From positions 25,281,628 to 25,345,627 of the forward strand of contig OZ037767.1 in NCBI GenBank assembly GCA_964035545.1: a stretch of 64,000 bases of DNA, given 5' to 3'. Source of the DNA: Bugula neritina. Lineage: Eukaryota; Bryozoa; Gymnolaemata; Cheilostomatida; Bugulidae. Position 1 is the first letter of the stretch. The number at the start of each line of letters is the position of its first letter. This document shows, in pieces, positions 1 through 9,488 of this stretch. The notes below the pieces were generated by a model. That model did not search any database. It saw nothing but the letters and a program-made list of their open reading frames with translations, and was not told where the DNA came from. Position numbers and translations under genes: made by a program.

Positions 1-3000
1 ACGCGCAACCGCCGTGCAGAGGAGAATTTCCTCTTACACTCATGGCAGATGCGGTTGCCCGGCTCACCGCAAGCATCACCAATCTTTAGGTTGGTGGGTC
101 CAGTCACCCAATACTGGCGGGCGACCAGGGCCCGAGGCAGGGCCAGTATTGGGGAGGCATCTTCTTCTGCTGGCAGGTGGTCGCCGTGTAGGATGCCCTG
201 CTCCTCCCCGGCCGTGAGCTGAAGCTCGACCGGTTTGGGGTCAGGGCCAACCATGGCGGAACACACCTCTGTGGAGGAGGTGGCGGCCTGCTGGCTGGTA
301 GAAGCCGAAGCAAGGCCCGGTGGGGGAGGGGAGTCGGACCGACTGGCCTCCTCAACGTCCATTCGCTCCTCTAGAATAGATAGTAGAGGCTGTGAGAAGC
401 CGGTCTCACTATCGCCGAAATTCGGCACAGGTGTGAATGGAGATAAGTTAAAAACCGAGGGCCGAGGTGTATCGCAGAAATTGACTGAGCCTACATCGTG
501 ATTCAACAATGTATCAATGGCAGAGTCATCTCCGAGATCCATCTCGGCCTCCGGTTCTAAGATATCAGAACCAAGTAAGTCTAGTAAAGACCAGTCTACT
601 GTAGTTTGATTAGACTCCGCAACTGGAGGATCTAATCTAGAAGAAATACCTGATTGTGTATCTGGTAGAGTGATCCCCATAGCCGCTGATAGCGTAGGGA
701 GAATAGTGGTAAAATCAAAATGAGTATTAGAATCAGAATTTAGTTTGAGTTGCAACTGCCGTGCGAGCTGTGTGAAGTCAGAATGAGAAATGGCCGAACC
801 TCGTGCTTCAGAAGTTTTACCTGCTGAAGCCCGAGTCGCGTGGCTCGTGGGAATTTCCCCCGGATTTCGAGAAGACAACTCGCGTGATCGAGTGTCTTCC
901 GAAATTCGGTCGGCCATTTCTTCTTCTTGGTGGAATTCTCCGGGGTGATGGAGGGAATTTCCAACCAAGATGGGGTGGCAGTCAGTGTGGGGGGGGTCTT
1001 CCTCAGGAGGGGGCCCCTCCAGGTGTCCTACAGCATAGTCTGCCAGGTACCTGGGAGGTCTTCTTGGCCGCTGGCTCCTCTCAAGTGGAACAGACTCTGG
1101 TGGTGTTGGTGGCTCCTGGGCTACCCTGGTAGGGGGGTCCCCGTCTTCACCCCGTACGGGGGTGGGGGTGTCCTCCCCCGGGAAGGGTTGTGAGCCAAGG
1201 GCTTGCTGCTGTTCCTGCTCCCGCTCTGCTCTCTGCTGTCGCTCCAGCTGCTCTATCAGGGCGGCTTGCTCCTGGTCTGCCTCCCTGGGGACCATGATCT
1301 CCACCTCACGGGGCCGGGTGGCCCGTCCACGACGGTTGGGCTGACGGTGGGGCTCCAAGAGGGGTGGAGCCTGACCCACCGCGTCTGGGCTGGCATGGTA
1401 AGGTTTGAGGCGCTGCTCGCTCTGGACAGAGACCTGTCCAGAGCGCTCCACACGGTATGTGTGGTTGGGCAGCACCTCTACTACGCAGTAGGGGCCGACG
1501 AACTTGGGCTGAAGCTTAGCCGACTGTCCGCGCCGCCTTCGGTAACTCACCATCCAGACCCAGTCTCCCACTTGGTACAACGGGGGCTCCTCTGAGTCCT
1601 CTGTGCGGGTCTGCCACTGCTGGGTGCGCAGCGCATCATGAGCTTTGCCCATGATGTCCATCAGACCCTCCACATATTCGTGTACCGGTGACTCGGGGGC
1701 AGGAACATGGTACGTCAGGTGTTCTGGGACCCGCGTCTCCCGGCCTAACATCAGGAAGTTTGGGGTCTCCTGCGTGGCGGAGTGTGGTGTGCTGCGGTAA
1801 GCCCGCATGATCTGCGGCAGCACCACGTCCCATTCTTCTTGACCTCGACCAAGCAGCAGGCTCCGGAGCGCGTCACCCAACATCCTGTTGTTCCGCTCGA
1901 CGACTCCGTTCCCTTGCGGGTGATATGGGGTGGTCCGACTCTGGTTCACCCCCCATATCCGGCAGAGGTCTCCCATGAGCTGGGACTGGAACTGGGCACC
2001 CTGGTCTGTATGTATCTGCTCGGGCAAACCGAGGTAACAGAATACATGTTGGTCCAGGGTCCGGGCCACCGTGGGGGCGGTGGCGTCTGGAATAGCCAGA
2101 GCATCTGCCCACCGGGTAAAGTGGTCCGTGAGCACCAGTATCCAGGTGTTTCCTCTGGCGGATAACGGCATAGGCCCGACGAGGTCTACCGCCACTACTT
2201 GCCACGGTCGACCAGCGTACAGCCGGCGTCGACCAGTGGTTTCCGTGGGGCGGCCATGCTTGCTAGCTTGGCAGACCTCGCATTGCCGTACCCGCAGTCG
2301 TACGTCCCGAGTCATTCCGGGCCAATACCAACGCAGCCGCAGACACCTGATGACCCGACTGACTCCAGCATGAGCCTGCTTATGGGTGTCCCAGATCAGT
2401 TCCCGCCGGAGGGCGCGTGGACAGACGACGCGGTCCCTCTTCTGCTGGCGGTTGTCTGCTGCTAACGTTATCATCAGGAGGCCATCAGGACTGACCTTGA
2501 GGGCATCCCAGCGACGACAGAGGAGTTGGAACTCAACGTCTCCCTGCCGCTGCTGTTCCTCGCTAGGTCGTCGGCCCTCCTTCTTGGCCCGGAAGATGTC
2601 CGCTACCGCGCCGGGTAGCGTCTCCTGGAGTCGGCACAGCTCCTTGACGTTCTGGTGCAGAGTAGGGTTGACGTGGAGCGCCTGGACACCGTCCTGGTGG
2701 GTTTCGGTCCGAAGATGGCCGTGCTCCCACCGGTAGGCGGTGCCCTCCACTAGCTCTGTTTCCACGTCAAGGCGAGCGGGTCCCCCGTCCCGCTGTTCAA
2801 TGTGCAGGCATTGCTTACAGTCCTCTACCGGCCGGCGGCTCATGCCGTCGGCGTTCCCATGCTTCCGGCCTGCACGGTGCTCTATACGGTAAGAGAACTC
2901 GGCAAGAATCTCTAGCCAACGAGCTACCTGGCTCGAGGGCTCTGCACGTTTACACAGCCATATCAGTGATGCATGGTCTGTTCGCAAACGGAACGATTTC

Positions 3001-4958
3001 CCATACAGATATGGCCGAAAGTGCTTGACCGCCTTGACTACTGCTAGGAGTTCCTTCCTAGTGGTGCAGTAGTTCTTCTCGGCGGCCGCGAGAGTCTTGC
3101 TATAGTAAGCCACGACCACCTCACTTCCACCCTGGACTTGAGACAGGACGGCTCCCACGCTGTGGTCGCTGGCGTCGGTGTCCAGGATGTACTCCTTGGC
3201 TGGGTCAGGATACGCCAGGATTGGCGCTTCCATTAGCCGTTGCTTGAGGTGGTCGAATGCCTGCTGCTCCTCCTGTGTCCACTGCCACCGGACTACCTTT
3301 GCGGTCAGCCGATTTAACGGCTGAGCCACTCCTGCGAAACCAGGTATGTACTGCCGGTAGTACCCTACTAGGCCCAGGAATGCACGCAACTCAGGGAGGT
3401 CGCGGGGAACAGTCCACTCCTTCACAGCTTGTACCTTCTCTGGATCGGTAGCGACCCCATCACGGCCAACCACATGGCCCAGGTATGTGACTTCTGGCTG
3501 CAGGAGTGCGCACTTGGAGGGCTTCAGCTTCAGTCCGGCTGCCCGGAGACGGTCAAAGACCTCCCGCAGACGACTGACATGAGTCGAAAAGTCTGGGGAG
3601 ATGACAATGACATCGTCCAGATAGATGAGGAGGGTCTTCCAGTGTAACCCACTGAGGACTTGCTCCATGAGCCGTTGGAATGTTGCCGGAGCGGACGTTA
3701 GTCCAAATGGCAGTACTTTCCACTTCCAGAGCCCGTCGCGAGTAATGAATGCTGCTTTGTCCTGGGCATCAGGACTGAGGGGCACTTGCCAGTACCCGCT
3801 AAGCAGATCCAAAGTACTGAAGTACTTGCTACCCGCGAGGGCATCTAGAGACTCATCTATCCGTGGGAGAGGGTAGGCGTCCTGGATGGTGGCGTTGTTG
3901 AGTCTGCGGTAGTCTACGCAGAATCTCCAGCTACCATCCTTCTTCTTGACCAGGACCACTGGGGAGCTCCACGCACCGTGGGCAGGCTCAATCAGATCCC
4001 GGTCCAGAAGATCCTGTACCTGTCGGCTCACCTCCTTCTCCTTCTCCGGGCCCAGACGTCGGGTAGGCTGCCTGATGGGAGTGGTGTCGGCTGCCAGGGG
4101 TATCTCGTGAGAGATAACCTTAGTCAGCCCCATGTCTCTATCGCCACAACTGAAGACATCACTGTACTCCGCGAGTAGTTGAGCCAGTACTTGGCGTTCA
4201 GTACTACTCGTACAGTTTCCACATGCTCCGCCATACAGGTCAGCCAGATGCTCCGGGACTGCTTCTCGTCTGGTGTGAGGGGGGTTTCCCTGGTTGTCGG
4301 CCACTGTCTCCAGTGCCGGACCCACATCCGCTTCCTGGATGGAGTGGTACTTCCCCACCAGCGCTCCAGCCGATAGTTGGACAGGTTCCGTGAAGGGGTT
4401 GATGCACTGCACGAGGAGCTCTTGCCGACAATCTAGCCGATTCAGGCTGTTTGCTAGTCGGATGGCTCCGTGCGTTCCTTCAACCATCCCCAGGCCGGCG
4501 ATCCCCTTGCAGTTGACTCTGCATCGGAGAGTCGCCTGGGACCTCCCCGGAACTGTGCAGTCCCGCACTACCTGGACTCCGCCCACCAAGGGCCTGCCAA
4601 ACTTGTCAACACAGACAAGTTCCTTCCCAGCCATCACCACCACTGACTTCTGGAAATCCATGTGACACTGGTGTTTCTCCAGAAAGGGCATTCCCAAGAT
4701 GGCGTCCTCCTTCAGCTGGCTGACTATGAACGTCTCGTGAACTGCTTGATCACGGACGCGTCCAGGTAGTGAAATGACGCCGTAGAAAGGAATGCATGAT
4801 CCGTCCGCCAACGTACCATGCGCACCTTCATACGGCTCGAGGCTCGCCCGCTCTCGTGCACCAAGGGTGTCAAAGAGACGCCTACTCAGCAGGTTGGTAG
4901 TGCACCCAGTATCCAGTAGGAATGTGGCAGCTTTACCCGAAATCTTCCCGGGCAGGAA
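1..4958 (-). CDS. pol: Gypsy pol frame: protease, RT, RNase H, integrase and long C-terminal extension (open at window edge)
   Basis: One reading frame without a stop covers about 1650 codons from just after a TAG at 4959-4961 to base 1, so it has no end in the window. In order it shows an aspartic protease active site (LLDTG, near 4919-4905), RT motifs including VDYRRL (near 3910) and the catalytic YLDD (3623-3612), RNase H (DTDASD near 3180), the integrase HHCC zinc region (about 2390-2225), the integrase catalytic residues in VDLVGP, HTDQG and HPQGNGVVERNN (about 2195, 2000 and 1900), and a GPY-type module (FVGPY near 1500). Gypsy polyproteins commonly end soon after that module. Here about 430 further codons follow, rich in Gln, Glu and Pro and then acidic/Ser-rich, reaching a C-x2-C motif at 47-36. 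The frame carries no disabling change that I could find downstream of the TAG. Confidence 0.93.
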
Positions 4959-5444
4959 CTAGCTGCTTCCATACGGCTGGGTGCTCCTGGAGCGGTCAGT
5001 CTCTGGGGGAGACACGACTTGGGTCCGCACAGCGGGCCTCCTCTTTGTCTTAGAGACAACGGGGGTTTTCTGAGGTCGGGAGGGTAGCTTGGGATACTCT
5101 TGCGAGTAAGCTGAATCCTCCTCCACAACCTCCTCGGGCAACCCCGCGAACCGGTTACGGAGTGGCCAGGCTGGAGGATCGGGTAGACCTTGCGGCCTCC
5201 GAGATCTCCGAGGTGCCTGCCATCCGGTTTCTTCTAGTTCCATCCGGGTATCGAGTGGCAGGGCAGGAGGATCGGGTAGGCCTTTCGGTCTCCGAGATCT
5301 CCGGTTTGCGTGCCACTCGATGTAGGTCGACTCTGGAGAGGTCTCTTCTGTTGTCTTCCGAGTCCTATCCCGGACCGGATTGGCGTGGGGCCCACGGGTG
5401 GCGGAATTCACCGTGAGCCTCGGGTGTTCAAAGGCTTCTGTCCC
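4959..5444 (-). CDS. Gypsy linker frame between gag and protease, closed by TAG
   Basis: This frame is in the -1 phase relative to gag and in the same phase as pol. It opens after a TAA at 5445-5447, overlaps the gag end by about 34 nt and ends at TAG 4959-4961, directly before the protease. The product is basic and Pro/Arg-rich and includes a duplicated motif (RRSRRPKGLPDPPA, then RRSRRPQGLPDPPA). It probably represents the gag-pro junction rather than a separate protein. I see no canonical X-XXY-YYZ slippery heptamer in the overlap. Expression of protease-pol would therefore need a frameshift and also TAG readthrough, unless one or both are inactivating mutations. Confidence 0.75.
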   Translation of the reverse strand, partial: GTEAFEHPRLTVNSATRGPHANPVRDRTRKTTEETSPESTYIEWHANRRSRRPKGLPDPPALPLDTRMELEETGWQAPRRSRRPQGLPDPPAWPLRNRFAGLPEEVVEEDSAYSQEYPKLPSRPQKTPVVSKTKRRPAVRTQVVSPPETDRSRSTQPYGSS

Positions 5445-6307
5445 TTAGGGCAGTGCCTTCTCACATGTCCTGGCATCCCGCACTCCCAGCAAGTGGGCAT
5501 AGGGGGGCGGACAGGGTCGTCCCGCGAGCGGGGAGCCCGCCTGTCCGTCTGGTTGCGCTGCAACTCCGTCACTGTAGCCTGCAGGCCTTTCATCATGCTC
5601 ATCAGCATGTTGAGCTGCGTCTGCTCAGGTGACGGGGTAGCTGCTGCTGCCACTTGTGGGGTTGGGGGTACCTCTTCTGCATCTCCGGCCACCTGGCGAG
5701 CTGCGTAGTTCGCCCTCCGTGGCTCTTCCACCTGGAAGTAGGCCTTCCCCATCTCTAGTGCTTCGTCCAGGCTCTTGACTTTTGCGGCTAGCCAGTACCG
5801 CTGGAGATCCAGGTGGTTCACACTCCGGAAGAACGCGTTAAAAACGAGGCGCTTCCGATCGTCGCCAGTGGCGTGACCGAAAGCAGCCTGAGCCAGGCGC
5901 TCTACCTCGTTAGCGTGATCTTCCAGAGATGTTCTTCGGTCTCTCCTCATCACTTGTAGCTGGTCTGACGCCTCTTCCGTGGTCAACCCGAACCGGGCCC
6001 TAAGAGCCCGCAAGATGTGGGCTTCGTCGGGTCCCAGTGCGAAGTTCCTGGCCCGGCCTGTCAGACAGGCCCGGAGTTGGAGGACGCGCACCCGTACTGG
6101 CCATTCAGCGGTGGCGGCCACGTCCTCGAACTCCTTGATGAACTGTTCCACGTCTCCATCTCCTCCGAAAGTCGGGGGCTGGAGGCGATACCTGTCACCA
6201 GGTGCTGCCTGTCCTTGCCCCCGCAATCCCTGGAGGGCTGTGACCAGCGCCTCAATAGTGAGGGCTGGTGGTGCTGCTGCCTCAGGGGCTGGGTCCCCTG
6301 GGGCCAT
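5408..6307 (-). CDS. gag: Gypsy Gag with CCHC zinc knuckle
   Basis: A 299-residue frame starts with ATG at 6307, about 30 nt downstream of the primer binding site in element orientation. The N-terminal two thirds is helical in character, as in the Ty3/gypsy Gag capsid region (for example the FGGDGDVEQFIKEFE segment). Near the C terminus (about residues 274-287) is a CCHC knuckle, CWECGMPGHVRRHC, which in this family binds RNA during packaging. The frame ends in TGA at 5408-5410. Its length and architecture are ordinary for the family. No internal stop is present. Confidence 0.95.
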   Translation of the reverse strand: MAPGDPAPEAAAPPALTIEALVTALQGLRGQGQAAPGDRYRLQPPTFGGDGDVEQFIKEFEDVAATAEWPVRVRVLQLRACLTGRARNFALGPDEAHILRALRARFGLTTEEASDQLQVMRRDRRTSLEDHANEVERLAQAAFGHATGDDRKRLVFNAFFRSVNHLDLQRYWLAAKVKSLDEALEMGKAYFQVEEPRRANYAARQVAGDAEEVPPTPQVAAAATPSPEQTQLNMLMSMMKGLQATVTELQRNQTDRRAPRSRDDPVRPPMPTCWECGMPGHVRRHCPKGQKPLNTRGSR

Positions 6308-6338
6308 CCTATTTCTCTTAGCAACTAGCTATTCGTAG

Positions 6339-6357
6339 AATCCCACCGCTGCCACCA
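6339..6357 (-). promoter_or_regulatory. Primer binding site, complementary to the 3' end of a tRNA-Leu
   Basis: The plus strand reads AATCCCACCGCTGCCACCA, which is the 3' acceptor end, with CCA, of a eukaryotic tRNA-Leu (AAG-type in human). Its complement would prime minus-strand DNA synthesis. It lies one base inside the LTR boundary, as expected for this element class. Confidence 0.88.
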
Positions 6358-6358
6358 A

Positions 6359-6751
6359 TGTGATAGTTTTGTGGATTGTGAATGAAACTAGTGCTGTTAC
6401 ATGCTTGTATGAGAAACAAGGCGAGAAATAAGGTAGAATGTAGATAATCTTTATTGTAGTATAGTCCGAGTGAATCAAATGGTCTTTATCCAACGAGCTC
6501 CAGTAGTAGACTGAACTATACTGGAACTCGCTGGCTTTTATATACATGCAGGACAAAGACATTCCTTTGTTTGCCGAGATCGGAGACCCGAAATACCGAA
6601 TATCGGCATTTCGGGAATCCGAAACGCCGAATCCGGCATTTCGGTACTTCGGTATTCCGATATGCCGAGAATCGGCATATCGGTGTTTCGGAGGACCGAA
6701 GTACCGATCTCGGCAACAAAGGACACACACACACAACATAAATTTACCACA
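6359..6751 (-). repeat. 5' LTR of the gypsy element
   Basis: The segment starts with TGTG and ends with CACA on the plus strand, giving the usual TG...CA ends, and lies between the primer site and host coding DNA. In element orientation it contains a TATA box (TATATAAAA, 6544-6536) and an AATAAA signal (6455-6450), about 80 nt apart, which fits U3, R and U5. U3 is dominated by a palindrome-rich block of CCGAA/TTCGG and CGGCA motifs (6571-6722). The exact right boundary is inferred from where similarity to the paralogous exon begins, since the other LTR is outside the window. Confidence 0.8.
6536..6544 (-). promoter_or_regulatory. TATA box of the gypsy LTR promoter
   Basis: TATATAAAA on the minus strand, inside the LTR, upstream of the AATAAA at 6455-6450. 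Transcription would start around 6505-6515 and run toward gag. The site is recognised by consensus and position only. Confidence 0.7.
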
Positions 6752-6920
6752 ATATCATCAATCACTTCTACAAGTTCAATTCAACACCAGGAATCAGTTA
6801 GAAGTGAAGTTTGTAAAACCTTCTGACCCAGATTGTCCTCCTCCTGGTCACAATGTTGTCACACCATCTGTACACCCTGGAACTCTGTTTACTATGCTAT
6901 ATGGACCTTGGATAGAGTAA
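6752..6920 (+). pseudogene. 3' part of a secreted-protein gene's last exon, cut by the gypsy insertion
   Basis: The sequence encodes the last about 55 residues (YHQSLLQVQFN through MLYGPWIE, then TAA) of the protein whose intact gene is at 16904-18587. Over the coding part I count four nucleotide differences from that copy, all synonymous. The match begins exactly where the gypsy LTR ends, so the element inserted in the middle of a coding exon. The upstream exons, if present, would lie left of the window. The conservation suggests the copy was functional until recently, or was gene-converted. Confidence 0.88.
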
Positions 6921-9488
6921 CAAAATTTTAAATCGCATCACTAAAATAGCATGTTATTCTTCAGATTAAATGGTATTAGCAACTTAATTTTATACCTATA
7001 TACATCCAGAATATCAAATGTCTTCCCAATAGCTTATGTTTAAAAAAAGTTACATAAAGTTATTTATTTATTTCTTGTTTTTGTATTCAACCATTTTATG
7101 TTATAAATAGTATTTATAAACAGCTACTAATTCTTTTTCATATAAATTTGTTTTTACTTTACAAGCTCAACACTAAGTTTTTTTTAGCTAATTTTTATGA
7201 ACTATAATTCCATAACATATGCACAAATAAATGTTCCACAAATACTTTATACTAACAACTATTACTTCAAGGAAGTCTTATTGGGATAATGACATGGTTT
7301 CATTTGAAGCTTTCTCTAGATATTTCTATATAGAATAATTAACCTTCAAAGAATGCAAATTAGTGGACTCAACTAAATATGATGGTTTAAATAGTTTTCA
7401 AAATAAGGTTCAGTAGATTAAATAGTTTCAATAAGAAATTTAAGCCTCCTATATATCAAACAGAAGCATATTTGTACCTATCTTCACTAGTATTGCGTGC
7501 ACTGTTGCAATATTTGAACAGTTTTTTAAAAAGCATACTATGCATTTAAATCTAGTAATATATCATAGACATGCACTTTTCAAAAACAGGCACAAATAAA
7601 TTTATGTATATATTACATGTTTGGTTAAGAAATAAAAACTAGTAATGTTGTTTATAATGCACCGTAAATTATAAAAAAATAAAGTTTGTTTATATATACT
7701 AAGTTTTCTACTGTCAACAGACATGCGCTTTGTTTGCTATTATAGACACTATAAACACATTTTACTCAATTCTTACATTAGTTCAATGTTGAATTGAAAT
7801 AAATTACAATGCTATTGTTAAAAAACAATAAAGTAGTTTTCAAAGTTAGAGCATTACAAAATTGAGTTACCTTAACTGGGAAAATCTCATGTCTAATTTA
7901 AATGTTCAATGAGTTAAATTGTATTCAAATTTACTATTTATTTCTGAAATGTAGCTTACTAGTGAATTGGGAGTTCCTATCGCATGTTTGCAAAAGGGGA
8001 TTTGCAACTATACATGCAGGTAAATCTGTGTCATATACAATTTCAGATAGTAGTTATTATCATCTTTGAACTAGAAACTGGTACAAGCTTACAGTTACTA
8101 TAAATATGACTCCACATGTAATGCAAATTATTCAAACTATATTTTTATTTAATTTTTTTTTCCAAACATTTTTATTTAGCTTCCAACATGTGCAACTTTT
8201 AGTTTCTGTTTTGACTTGACAGTTTGCATATATGCAGAGGGTTTAAATCTGAGGTTTGGTAAAATTAACAAAAAAAATAGATTTGCGAACTCATTCTTAT
8301 TTTATGCAATCAATGTGTCTACATTTTATCAACATTTAAAATCAATAAATCAAATAGTGTAGACTTTTGTCGCTTACTTTTTACTATAAGTGCTACCATG
8401 CAGAAAAGTTTTCATTTTAGCTGTAAATTTGAATTAAAATTATAATACTAAATTTATAAGGCAGTATAGTTCGGTCATTTTAAAGTTGTTGCAAAACTTA
8501 CATATATATAAATCCTTATTATTGCAACAATATTTCAGAAATTCATATTTCACAACTTGTTATTCTTTGACATATTGTGGTTGTTCAATCAAACAATTAT
8601 ACAACCTGAATGCAACTTAACGTAACAAAATAAAGCTAAAAAAGTTGATAGGGCATTTTAATTTACTGTTGAATTAAATCTAATGCATAATGTACTATAT
8701 TTATCTGTTGTAGAAGATGTAGCTTGTTGGGGCAGTAGATATGACAAAAATGCATTACAGTATATTTCAATAATCGACTATAGTTTTTTTAGAAAGCTAT
8801 TCAAAGCAGAGTTGTGCAAATTAATTAATTGAATAAAACAGTTAATAGAAAATAGGGTTGAAAACTCCCAAAGATTACACGACAACGAAACTCTTGAGTT
8901 TTCCTGCATGAAGAAAGTTTGGCAATTACATATACAAGAGAATAGTATGTAACAAGTAATCTAAAAATAGCTGAGTATATAGCTTTTTGTGATAGCTTTA
9001 GATATATCTTAATAAAATGGAGTGAAGAATACAATTAGCTGTCAGTGGAAGAAGCAAACATACGTGTCCAGTTTAGGAAAGAAATGGCTAATCAATATGA
9101 TAGAACTGAGTAAGTTTTAAGTAGGTTTGAAGTACTTTATATAAATTTAGTGTCTCTGTCAATTTGTATCAATAGCAAAGGCTTTTAAATGTTTTATTTT
9201 CTACTTTAAAGATTACACTAACTTCATAAATCTAATTATCTGCTATCTGTTTATGCAATTCTAAAATTGAGGCAGGGAATAGAGTTGGAACAATAAATTG
9301 GAACATTTGCACCTTTTTTAAGCCATGATCCTATAAATTTGATTAGCCTTAGAGTTGTTATATTGTGCTAAACATTTAATTTTTGTTAGCAGTAGATTAC
9401 AGTTTTATGGAATATGGCTTCCAAGGTTTTGGTGTTTCAGGCAACTGGGAGATGAATCCAATACAGCTCTTTGTTATCAGAGGCATGT
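6921..9488. other. AT-rich intergenic stretch without a recognisable gene
   Basis: I see no supported coding exon here. Short open frames such as the minus-strand one at 8825-9034 lack splice context and show AT-rich composition typical of chance frames. A weak exon-like segment with AG before and GTAAGT after lies near 9050-9110 and could belong to the decayed PARP gene downstream, but this is unproven. Confidence 0.6.

Larger units (their letters stand above)
1..6751 (-). mobile_element. Ty3/gypsy-type LTR retrotransposon, left end outside window
   Basis: The element is read on the minus strand from its 5' LTR at 6359-6751, through a primer binding site, gag and pol, to the left window edge; the 3' LTR is not in the window. 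The pol order protease, reverse transcriptase, RNase H, integrase is that of the Ty3/gypsy group. It is clearly GC-rich beside the AT-rich host DNA. No envelope-like frame is seen inside the window. It sits in the last coding exon of a host gene (6752-6920), with its own transcription antisense to that gene. The long intact pol frame suggests a young copy, although a frame change and one TAG lie between gag and protease. Confidence 0.95.

Noticed and set aside
14-4665. Many plus-strand open frames across the first 5 kb
   Set aside because: They are shadows opposite the intact gypsy pol frame on the minus strand and carry no independent motifs.
8825-9034. 69-codon minus-strand open frame
   Set aside because: AT-rich, no splice context, no recognisable motif, not conserved with anything else in the window.
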